This document shows, one piece after another, positions 57,612 to 64,000 of a stretch of 64,000 nucleotides of DNA. The notes under the pieces are model-generated. The model was given only the letters and a program-made list of their open reading frames with translations, was not told the origin of the DNA and did not search any database. The DNA comes from Pseudoxanthomonas sp. J31 (GTDB lineage: Bacteria > Pseudomonadota > Gammaproteobacteria > Xanthomonadales > Xanthomonadaceae), in the NCBI RefSeq assembly GCF_000510725.1, contig NZ_AZNZ01000002.1, positions 248,001 through 312,000 on the forward strand. The letters are read 5' to 3'. A program made the position numbers and the translations under genes. Each line of letters opens with the position of its first letter. Positions within the stretch are counted from its first letter, which is position 1.

Positions 57612-57640
57612 CGGCGCCCGGCCGCACGGGCCGGGCGCCG
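57612..57640 (-). terminator. strong hairpin after degP
   Basis: GGCGCCCGGCC and GGCCGGGCGCC are perfect 11-base arms (12 with the flanking pair) around a 5-base loop, 7 bases after the degP stop. No U-run follows, so it may be a processing or stabilising element between degP and lepA. Confidence 0.45.
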
Positions 57641-57647
57641 CGCCGGA

Positions 57648-59159
57648 TCAGTCTTCCTGCACGGTGAGGGCGACGAAGCTGGTGGCGCCGGCCGGGGTGC
57701 GCACCAGCAGCATCACCGCGTCGCCGGCCGAGGCCGACTTCAGCTCGCGCTCCAGCGCGGCCACGCTGCCCACCGGGGTGCGGCCCACCCGCAGGATCAC
57801 CATGCCGGGCGACAATCCGGCCTCGCGCGCCTCCGGGCTCAGCACGCCGGTGATGCGCACGCCCTCGTTGTTGCCCAGGCCCAGCTGGCGGCGGGTGGCG
57901 GCGTCCAGGTCGGCCACGCGCAGGCCGATCCGGGCCGCCGGCGACACCGCCGCGCCGGAGCTGCTGCCGGAACCGTCGCGCAGGCCCGGCCGCTGGGCGT
58001 CGCTGGTCAGCTCGCCCAGGGTCACGTTCAGCTCGCGCTTGCGGCCGTCGCGCACGATCTCCAGCCGCGCCTTCGAGCCCGGCGGGAGCATGCCGATGAT
58101 CGGCGGCAGGTCGGCGCTGCTGTTGACCGGCTGGCCGTTGACCGCGGTGATCACGTCGCCGATCTCCACTCCGCCCTTCTCCGCGGCGCTGCCCGGCTCG
58201 ACGCTGTTGACCAGCGCGCCGGCGCTGCTGGACAGGCCCAGCGCCTTGGCCCGGGCCGAATCGATCTCCTGCACCACCACGCCCAGCATGCCGCGGCTGA
58301 CCTTGCCGGTCTTCTTGATCTGCTCGGCCGCGTTCATCGCCAGGTCGATCGGGATGGCGAAGCTCACGCCCATGTAGCCGCCGGAATTGCTGAGGATCTG
58401 CGAGTTGATGCCCACCACCTCGCCGGAGGTGTTGAGCAGCGGGCCGCCGGAGTTGCCGCGGTTGATCGCCACGTCGGTCTGGATGAACGGCACGTACTGC
58501 TGGCCGCGGCCGCCGCTGCGGCCCAGCGCGCTGACGATGCCGGCGGTGACCGACTGCTCCAGGCCCAGCGGCGAGCCGATCGCCACCACCCACTGGCCCG
58601 GGCGCAGCGAGGAGGAATTGCCCAGGCGCAGGGCCGGCAGGCCCGCGGCCTCCTTGCCCTCCAGCTTGAGCAGGGCCACGTCGTAGCCCTCGTCGCTGCC
58701 GACCAGCTTGGCCTGGAACTCGCGGCGGTCGGACAGGCGCACGGTGATCGACTCGGCGCCGTCGACCACGTGGTGGTTGGTGAGGATGTAGCCGTCGCCG
58801 ATCAGGAAGCCGGAGCCGACCGAGCGGCCCGGGGCGGCGTTCGGAGAAGGCATGCCGAAGCCGGGGCCGAAGAAGCGGCGGAAGATCTCCGGGATCTCCT
58901 CGTCGTCCGGCATGCCGCGGGCGGCGGTGCGCGCGCCGATCCGCGCCTCGATGTTGACCACGCCCGGGGTCACCTGCTCCACCAGCCGGGTGAAATCCGG
59001 CAGGCCCGTCACCAGCGGCGCGGCGGGTGCGGCCGGGGCGGCGGTGGCAGCGACGGCGGCCGGCGCGGCCGGGGCCGGCGACGGCTCCCGGGCGCACGCG
59101 ACCAGCGGGATGCTCAGCGCCAGCGCGGCCAGCAGGGGTTTGCGCACACGTGCAGTCAT
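57648..59159 (-). CDS. degP: periplasmic serine protease DegP/MucD
   Basis: The 503-residue HtrA protease/chaperone has catalytic His130 (TNHHVVDG), Asp160 (GYDVALLKL) and Ser237 (NRGNSGGPL), followed by two PDZ domains. The N-terminus MTARVRKPLLAALALSIPLV ends in a lipobox-like LVAC (Cys22), so the protein may be membrane-tethered rather than free. Its place directly after rpoE-rseA matches mucD in the pseudomonad algU-mucABCD and Xanthomonas rpoE-rseA-mucD loci. Confidence 0.95.
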   Translation of the reverse strand: MTARVRKPLLAALALSIPLVACAREPSPAPAAPAAVAATAAPAAPAAPLVTGLPDFTRLVEQVTPGVVNIEARIGARTAARGMPDDEEIPEIFRRFFGPGFGMPSPNAAPGRSVGSGFLIGDGYILTNHHVVDGAESITVRLSDRREFQAKLVGSDEGYDVALLKLEGKEAAGLPALRLGNSSSLRPGQWVVAIGSPLGLEQSVTAGIVSALGRSGGRGQQYVPFIQTDVAINRGNSGGPLLNTSGEVVGINSQILSNSGGYMGVSFAIPIDLAMNAAEQIKKTGKVSRGMLGVVVQEIDSARAKALGLSSSAGALVNSVEPGSAAEKGGVEIGDVITAVNGQPVNSSADLPPIIGMLPPGSKARLEIVRDGRKRELNVTLGELTSDAQRPGLRDGSGSSSGAAVSPAARIGLRVADLDAATRRQLGLGNNEGVRITGVLSPEAREAGLSPGMVILRVGRTPVGSVAALERELKSASAGDAVMLLVRTPAGATSFVALTVQED

Positions 59160-59264
59160 GTAATGGACCTCATCGCTTGCATGGGGAATGGGCCGGCACG
59201 TCCCGCCGGCGCCGCCCCGGCAAGGGGCAGCCCGCGGTCACGGCAGGAAGGCCCGGGAAGCCGC

Positions 59265-60212
59265 TCAGCGCGGCGCGTCTTCGCTTGCGGCCGGCGGCTC
59301 GGCCAGATCCGGCCTGGCGTCCCCGCCCGCGGGCGCCGGCAGGGCCGGCTCGAACGGATAGAAGGCGCGACCGGCCGATTGTGCCCCCGCGTTGCCGAAG
59401 CTGGCGGTGAAGGCGCCGGTCGCCGGCTGCGGCAGCACCGCCCGCGGCCACGGCCGCGCATGCGGCGCCACCGCGGAGGCAAAGGGATCCTCGTTCGCAG
59501 CCTGGCCGGCGAACGGCGCGGCCGGCAGTTCCGCGGCCACCACGGTCATGGCGTCCGCCGGGGCCAGGACCTCGCGCGCCGGCTCGGCCAGCGGCAGCGG
59601 CTCGCGCACCACCGGCTGCACCCGCGCCGGACGGCGCGAGGCGGCCGCGGCGGCGACCGCGGCCACGGCCGCCGGCTCGGCGGCGGCCAGGTGGGTCGCC
59701 GGCGCATCCTCCGGAGTGGCATCCCGGGCGGCCGGGGCCGCCTCGGCGACTACCGGCGCTGCCGGCAGTTCCGGCGTGCTGGCCACGGTCGGCGCGGACG
59801 CCGCCGGCAGCGCGCCCGGATCGCGGGCCTGGCCCATGAACAGGGCCACCACCGCGACCGAGGCCGCCAGCGCCGCGGCGCCGCCGCCCCAGCGCATCCA
59901 GCCGTGGCGCGCGCCGCCGCGGGTGCCGGTGGCGGCCACCGCCGCCGCGTCCTCGCGCACGGCCAGGGCCACCGCCTCGGCGAAGCCGGGGGCAGCCATG
60001 CGCCCGAGCCGGCCGCGCATCACCTGCCCGTACAGCTGCCAGCGTTCGTAGCTGCCGGCCAGTTCGCGGTCGTGCTCCAGCCGGCGCAGCAGGAAGCGGG
60101 CCTCGTCCGGGGCCAGCGCGCCGTCGACCAGCGCTGAAAGCTGCTGGCGATAGTGGAGTTCAAGCCGGTCGACGCCGGGGGCGTCGTTGCGGGGGCGGAT
60201 GTCCTGGCTCAT
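59265..60212 (-). CDS. rseA: anti-sigma-E factor RseA-like
   Basis: The 315-residue inner-membrane protein has the RseA N-domain (YRQQLSALVDGALAPDEARFLLRRL, then LAGSYERWQLYGQVMRG), which binds sigma-E. A single transmembrane segment lies at about 107-127, followed by a long Ala/Pro-rich periplasmic region. E. coli RseA is 216 residues, so the periplasmic part is about 100 longer. Its ATG overlaps the rpoE stop (ATGA). Proteolysis by DegS/RseP-type proteases would release RpoE; no rseB is adjacent. Confidence 0.88.
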   Translation of the reverse strand: MSQDIRPRNDAPGVDRLELHYRQQLSALVDGALAPDEARFLLRRLEHDRELAGSYERWQLYGQVMRGRLGRMAAPGFAEAVALAVREDAAAVAATGTRGGARHGWMRWGGGAAALAASVAVVALFMGQARDPGALPAASAPTVASTPELPAAPVVAEAAPAARDATPEDAPATHLAAAEPAAVAAVAAAAASRRPARVQPVVREPLPLAEPAREVLAPADAMTVVAAELPAAPFAGQAANEDPFASAVAPHARPWPRAVLPQPATGAFTASFGNAGAQSAGRAFYPFEPALPAPAGGDARPDLAEPPAASEDAPR

Positions 60213-60838
60213 GTTCTGTTTCGTTCGCGGGTAGCGCTTTGGACCTCGAGCAGCGGCCGAAGTTCGGCATCGATCGCTTCCCGGGCACGGAAGATGCGCG
60301 AGCGGACCGTGCCGATCGGGCAACCCATCTTCTGCGCGATCTCCTCGTAGCTCAGGCCGTCCACCTCGCGCAGGGTGATGGCGGTCCGCAGTTCCTCCGG
60401 CAGCGCGTCCACCGCCTTCATCACCGTGCGCTCCAGCTCCTCGCGCATGGCCTCGCGCTCGGGGGTGTCGGTGTCGCGCAGGCGGGTGCCGACGTCGTAC
60501 TGCTCGGCGTCGCTGGCGTCGATGTCGTCCGTCGGCGGGCGCCGGTTGTGGGCGACCAGGTGGTTCTTGGCGGTGTTCACTGCGATCCGGTGCAGCCACG
60601 TATAGAACTGGGCGTCGCCGCGGAAGTTCCCGATCGCGCGGAAGGCGCGGACGAAGGTGTCCTGGGCGACGTCCTGGCACTCGCTCCAGTCCGGCACGTA
60701 GCGGCCGATCAGGGCGACGATCCGGTGCTGGTACTTGCGCACCAGCAGGTCGAACGCGGCCGTCTCGCCACGCTGCACGCGACGGACCAGTTCGAGGTCC
60801 AGGTCCTGGGGTGAATCCTTTTGCGTTCCTTCGGCCAT
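60209..60838 (-). CDS. rpoE: RNA polymerase sigma-E factor (RpoE/AlgU)
   Basis: The 209-residue ECF sigma factor directs the envelope-stress regulon. Region 2 (DLLVRKYQHRIVALIGRYV, DWSECQDVAQDTFVRAFRAI, FYTWLHRIAVNTAKNHLVA) and region 4 (DALPEELRTAITLREVDGLSYEEIAQ, GTVRSRIFRAREAI) are intact. The start at 60838 (MAEGTQKD) is preferred over in-frame starts further upstream that would run through the promoter. A sigma-E-type promoter precedes it, indicating autoregulation. Confidence 0.96.
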   Translation of the reverse strand: MAEGTQKDSPQDLDLELVRRVQRGETAAFDLLVRKYQHRIVALIGRYVPDWSECQDVAQDTFVRAFRAIGNFRGDAQFYTWLHRIAVNTAKNHLVAHNRRPPTDDIDASDAEQYDVGTRLRDTDTPEREAMREELERTVMKAVDALPEELRTAITLREVDGLSYEEIAQKMGCPIGTVRSRIFRAREAIDAELRPLLEVQSATRERNRT

Positions 60839-60877
60839 GCCGGGCCGTACTCCTGTCGGCGCGGCCGAGCCGTGCCC

Positions 60878-60904
60878 TGTGACCGCCGTTGCCGGGAAAA
60901 GTTC
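60878..60904 (-). promoter_or_regulatory. candidate sigma-E promoter of rpoE
   Basis: On the minus strand GAACTT (60904-60899), a 16-base spacer and TCACA (60882-60878) resemble the sigma-E consensus GAACTT-N16-TCTGA/TCAAA. The start codon is 40 bases downstream. This is the arrangement expected for autoregulated rpoE. Confidence 0.6.
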
Positions 60905-61107
60905 AGCGGCCTGGCGCGGACCGCTTCCGGATCTCCACATTGTGACGTGCTGCCGTCCGCCCATGCAGGAACTTAACCGCCCGCCGCTTACCGTCGCGCA
61001 GGCCGCCCGCCGGCCGCGCGCGCCTTCTCCTGTTATGGGATTTGACGCGGCGGAAACAACCTCGGGATGATAGCCGCCCCTTCCATACACAACCGGATGG
61101 TGCACCC

Positions 61108-63183
61108 ATGCTCCCAGGCCTCGACGGACTCCGATTCAGCCACTGGCAAGCCGCCAGGCGCGACGACGGAGTCGTGGTACTGGCGCTGGACCGGGCCGAC
61201 GCGGCGGTCAACGCGCTCTCGCAGGACGTCCTGATCGAACTGGGCGACATCGTCGAGCGCCTGGCGATCGACCCGCCCAGGGGCGTGGTGTTCCGTTCGG
61301 GCAAGGCCAACGGCTTCATCGCCGGCGCCGACCTGAAGGAGTTCCAGGAATTCGACCGCAAGGGCACGGTCAACGACGCGATCCGCCGCGGCCAGGCCGT
61401 GTTCCAGAAGATCGCCGAACTGCCCTGCCCGACCGTGGCCGCGATCCACGGCTTCTGCATGGGCGGCGGCACCGAACTGGCGCTGGCCTGCGACTACCGC
61501 GTGGCCAGCAATGATCCGTCCACCCGCATCGGCCTGCCGGAAACCCAGCTGGGCATCTTCCCGGGCTGGGGCGGCAGCGCCCGCCTGCCGCGCCTGGTCG
61601 GCGCCCCGGCGGCGATGGACATGATGCTCACCGGCCGCCGCCTGGCCGCCAAGGCCGCGCGCAACATCGGCCTGGTCGACAAGCTGGCCGAGCCGGCGGT
61701 GCTGGAGGACGTGGCCGCCGCGCTGGCGCTCAAGGGCCTGGAGCGTCCGTTCGGCCAGCGCTTCAAGGGCTGGGCCACCAATACCTGGCTGGCGCGCAAG
61801 ATCCTGGCCCCGCAGATGGCCAAGCAGGTCGCGCGCAAGGCGCGCAAGGAGCACTACCCGGCCCCTTACGCCCTGATCAGCACCTGGGAGCGCAGCGGCG
61901 GCGCCGGCATCCAGGCCCGCCTGGACGCCGAACGCAAGGCCGTGGTCAAGCTGGCCGCCAGCCCGACCGCGCGCAACCTGATCCGGATCTTCTTCCTCAG
62001 CGAGCGGCTCAAGGGCCTGGGCGGCAAGGAGCATGGCATCGCCCACGTGCACGTGGTCGGCGCCGGCGTGATGGGTGGCGACATCGCCGCCTGGGCGGCC
62101 TACAAGGGCTTCAGCGTCACCCTGCAGGACCGCGAGCAGCGCTTCATCGACGGTGCCCTGTCCCGCGCGCAGGAGCTGTTCGGCAAGCGGGTCAAGGACG
62201 CGGCCAGGCGCGCCGAGGTCGCCGCGCGCCTGCAGGGCGACCTGGCCGGCGACGGCGTGGCGAAGGCCGACCTGGTGATCGAGGCAATCATCGAGAACCC
62301 CGACGCCAAGCGCGAGCTGTACCAGTCGCTGGAGCCGCGGATGAAGCCGGACGCGCTGCTGGTCACCAACACCTCCTCGATCCCGCTGGACGAGCTGCGC
62401 GGCCACATCGCGCGCCCGGCGCAGTTCGCCGGCCTGCACTACTTCAACCCGGTGGCGCAGATGCCGCTGGTCGAGATCGTCCGCCATGCCGCGCTGGATC
62501 CGGCCACCGAGCAGCGCCTGGCCGCCTTCTGCAAGGCGCTGGACAAGTTCCCGGTGCCGGTGGCCGGCACCCCGGGCTTCCTGGTCAACCGCGTGCTGTT
62601 CCCGTACATGCTCGAGGCCGCGCACGCCTACGCCGAGGGCATCCCCGGCGCGGTGATCGACAAGGCCGCGGTGAAGTTCGGCATGCCGATGGGCCCGATC
62701 GAGCTGATCGACACCGTCGGCCTGGACGTGGCCCAGGGCGTGGGCGCCGAGCTGTCGCCGTTCCTCGGCCTGTCGCTGCCGGAGGCGCTGTCCACGGTCG
62801 AGCCGGGCAAGCGTGGCAAGAAGGACGGCCAGGGCCTGTACAAGTGGGAGAAGACCGAGAAGGGCAGCAAGCCGGTCAAGCCGGAAGTGCCGCAGGGCTA
62901 CAAGGCCCCGGACGACCTGGAGGACCGCCTGGTCCTGCCGCTGCTCAACGAGGCGGTGGCCTGCCTGCACGACGGCGTGGTCGACGATGCCGACCTGCTG
63001 GATGCCGGCGTGATCTTCGGCACCGGCTTCGCGCCGTTCCGCGGCGGCCCGATCCAGCACATCCGCGCCACCGGCGCCGACGTCCTGCTGGAGAAGCTCA
63101 AGGCCCTGCAGGCACGCCACGGCGAGCGCTTCGCCCCGCGCCCGGGCTGGGACAGCCCGCTGCTGCGCCAGCCGCCGGCATAA
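61108..63183 (+). CDS. 3-hydroxyacyl-CoA dehydrogenase/enoyl-CoA hydratase, FadB/FadJ-like
   Basis: The 691-residue two-domain beta-oxidation enzyme has an N-terminal crotonase domain with oxyanion and catalytic loops (KANGFIAGADLKEFQEF, AIHGFCMGGGTELALACDYR, LPETQLGIFPGWGG). The C-terminal NAD domain begins VHVVGAGVMGGDIAAWAAYKG and includes the catalytic His in GLHYFNPVAQMPLVEIV. It converts enoyl-CoA to 3-ketoacyl-CoA. No thiolase gene follows within the window, unlike fadBA operons. The start at 61108 gives a FadJ-like short N-terminus. Confidence 0.92.
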   Translation: MLPGLDGLRFSHWQAARRDDGVVVLALDRADAAVNALSQDVLIELGDIVERLAIDPPRGVVFRSGKANGFIAGADLKEFQEFDRKGTVNDAIRRGQAVFQKIAELPCPTVAAIHGFCMGGGTELALACDYRVASNDPSTRIGLPETQLGIFPGWGGSARLPRLVGAPAAMDMMLTGRRLAAKAARNIGLVDKLAEPAVLEDVAAALALKGLERPFGQRFKGWATNTWLARKILAPQMAKQVARKARKEHYPAPYALISTWERSGGAGIQARLDAERKAVVKLAASPTARNLIRIFFLSERLKGLGGKEHGIAHVHVVGAGVMGGDIAAWAAYKGFSVTLQDREQRFIDGALSRAQELFGKRVKDAARRAEVAARLQGDLAGDGVAKADLVIEAIIENPDAKRELYQSLEPRMKPDALLVTNTSSIPLDELRGHIARPAQFAGLHYFNPVAQMPLVEIVRHAALDPATEQRLAAFCKALDKFPVPVAGTPGFLVNRVLFPYMLEAAHAYAEGIPGAVIDKAAVKFGMPMGPIELIDTVGLDVAQGVGAELSPFLGLSLPEALSTVEPGKRGKKDGQGLYKWEKTEKGSKPVKPEVPQGYKAPDDLEDRLVLPLLNEAVACLHDGVVDDADLLDAGVIFGTGFAPFRGGPIQHIRATGADVLLEKLKALQARHGERFAPRPGWDSPLLRQPPA

Positions 63184-63240
63184 GCGGCGGCCCTGCCGCG
63201 CCGGCGCCCGCGCACCGGCGTGGCCGGCCCCTGGAAGACA

Positions 63241-63269
63241 GGACGGGGCGGCCCATGGCCGCCCCGTCC
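63241..63269 (+). terminator. hairpin terminator after the beta-oxidation gene
   Basis: GGACGGGGCGGC pairs perfectly with GCCGCCCCGTCC (loop CCATG), followed by CCGTTTCC. It lies between convergent genes, so it could serve either strand; the T-run is weak. Confidence 0.5.
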
Positions 63270-63301
63270 CCGTTTCCATGCCCGGCACCGCTCCGGGCGG
63301 C

Positions 63302-64000
63302 CTATTCGATCCCGGCTTCGTCCAGCATCCGCCGCAGGAACGCGACCTGGGCGTCGCGGCGGTCCGGCCCGTCGTAACGGCGCACGATCCACCACTGCCG
63401 CGCGCTGGTGGATTGCCCCGGCTCCAGGGCCACGTAGGGCGCATGCACCTCCAGCTCCATCAGGCTCGGATAGGCCGGGTCCGGGCGCCAGTCCAGGTAC
63501 AGCTCGACCTGGCCCTGCTCGGGGTGGATCCGTTCCAGCGGCTGTTTCTCGAAATGGATCACGAAGGCCTGCCCGGCGTTGAAGCCGGCGATCCAGCCGG
63601 CCTGCGGCTGGATGAACACCTTGCCGCGGCGGCCCAGCAGGCCCTCGCCCGGCGGCAGCAGCTCCAGCGAGAACAGGCCGTCGTCGCTGCGGCTCACCAG
63701 GGCGTCGTAGCCGCCGTCGGTATCCGAGCGCACGCGCACGCCGCTGCCATCGGCGGCCACCGGCACGTACACCCGCGTCTGCGGCGGCACCCGCGAGTTG
63801 AACCAGATGTCGCGCGCCACCGGTTCCTTGCGGATGTTGCGCATGTCCACCACCAGCTCGGCGCGGTCGTGGGCGAGGTTGAACGACTGGGTCAGCTGCA
63901 CGCCGCTGACCGGGCTGGCCGCGCCCTCCACCACCAGGCGGGCATCGCCCTGCTCCAGCACCTTCGCCGGGGCATGCGCCAGCCACGGATCCGGCGGCCA
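63302..64000 (-). CDS. DUF4380-like protein, C-terminal part (5' end beyond window)
   Basis: An open frame of 232 codons runs off the right edge. The frame remains open upstream of the first GTG at 63961, reading WPPDPWLAHAPAKVLEQG. Segments WPPDPWLAHAP, VEGAASPVSGVQLTQSFNL, MRNIRKEPVARDIWFNSRVPP and TRVYVPVA match my recollection of the DUF4380 family, beta-sandwich proteins related in fold to aldose-1-epimerases. Function is unknown. The N-terminus, and thus any signal peptide, is outside the window. Confidence 0.65.
   Translation of the reverse strand, partial: WPPDPWLAHAPAKVLEQGDARLVVEGAASPVSGVQLTQSFNLAHDRAELVVDMRNIRKEPVARDIWFNSRVPPQTRVYVPVAADGSGVRVRSDTDGGYDALVSRSDDGLFSLELLPPGEGLLGRRGKVFIQPQAGWIAGFNAGQAFVIHFEKQPLERIHPEQGQVELYLDWRPDPAYPSLMELEVHAPYVALEPGQSTSARQWWIVRRYDGPDRRDAQVAFLRRMLDEAGIE

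Noticed and set aside
60965-60990. Second GAACTT on the plus strand upstream of the beta-oxidation gene as a sigma-E promoter
   Set aside because: No TCTGA/TCAAA-like -10 at 16-17 bases; only the minus-strand element ahead of rpoE has both halves.

Overview
The window is chromosomal DNA of roughly 70% GC from a gammaproteobacterium of the Xanthomonadaceae/Lysobacteraceae (Lysobacter, Luteimonas or Pseudoxanthomonas-like). This rests on the family-typical gene neighbourhoods (rpoE-rseA-degP-lepA-lepB-rnc-era-recO, asd-fimV-truA-trpF, metG next to an rnfB-like gene), a 994-residue TonB-dependent receptor, and interspersed GATTGGTGATTCGGG-type repeats. It is mostly compact housekeeping sequence. 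I found no rRNA, tRNA, IS element, phage region or CRISPR array.

Layout. 1-754: end of an alkA-like glycosylase gene, coupled to ogt. 1053-4135: trpBA with the divergent LysR-type regulator gene (trpI-like). 4166-10557: an accessory island with a CPBP-family membrane protein, five short double-glycine-leader peptide genes, a peptidase-containing ABC exporter, an HlyD-type adaptor and a divergent XRE regulator. 11039-15685: trpF, truA, fimV, asd. 15810-19082: a 2-hydroxyacid dehydrogenase, aroC, prmB. 19205-24621: a SCO1-like protein, psd, a lytic transglycosylase, a HerA-like ATPase, greB. 24717-30794: a DegV-like protein, rimO, a dienelactone hydrolase, a HIT protein, two tandem mini membrane proteins, dcd, apbC/mrp. 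31009-38617: a DUF2147 protein, the TonB-dependent receptor, metG, a HAD phosphatase, a secreted unknown, an rnfB-like ferredoxin. 38633-46075 (minus strand): a TraB/GumN protein, a DUF1684 lipoprotein, mutL, an N-acetylmuramoyl-L-alanine amidase, tsaE, nnrED. 46136-50511 (plus strand): queG, xseA, a GT4 glycosyltransferase, a PAP2 phosphatase. 50508-60838 (minus strand): a nitrilase-fold amidohydrolase, a GNAT protein, recO, era, rnc, DUF4845, lepB, lepA, degP/mucD, rseA-like, rpoE. 61108-64000: a fadB/fadJ-like beta-oxidation protein and a truncated DUF4380 protein.

The most notable content is the 4.2-10.6 kb island. Five adjacent genes of 49-54 codons, none resembling each other outside a shared plan, each begin with a 15-residue leader of the colicin-V type (M-R-x-hydrophobic-x3-E-hydrophobic-x2-[VI]-x-G-G). 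They lie directly downstream of an ABC exporter with an intact C39 peptidase domain and its HlyD partner. The predicted mature peptides (34-39 residues) have no cysteine and no GxxxG pattern. All combine a Pro-rich first half with a Trp-containing amphipathic second half. Downstream on the same strand is a CPBP-family membrane protein, a class with known bacteriocin-immunity members. The divergent XRE gene has a nested palindrome upstream. I infer a multi-peptide secreted microcin-like or signalling system.

Other sequence-level observations: several genes (nnrE, queG, the GNAT gene, perhaps fimV) have a -10 hexamer exactly 6-7 nt before the start codon, suggesting leaderless mRNAs. The rpoE gene is preceded by a sigma-E-type promoter. 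The TonB-dependent receptor has an unusually AT-rich upstream region with two TACGTA palindromes three helical turns apart. Intergenic repeats supply the stop codons of ogt and queG.
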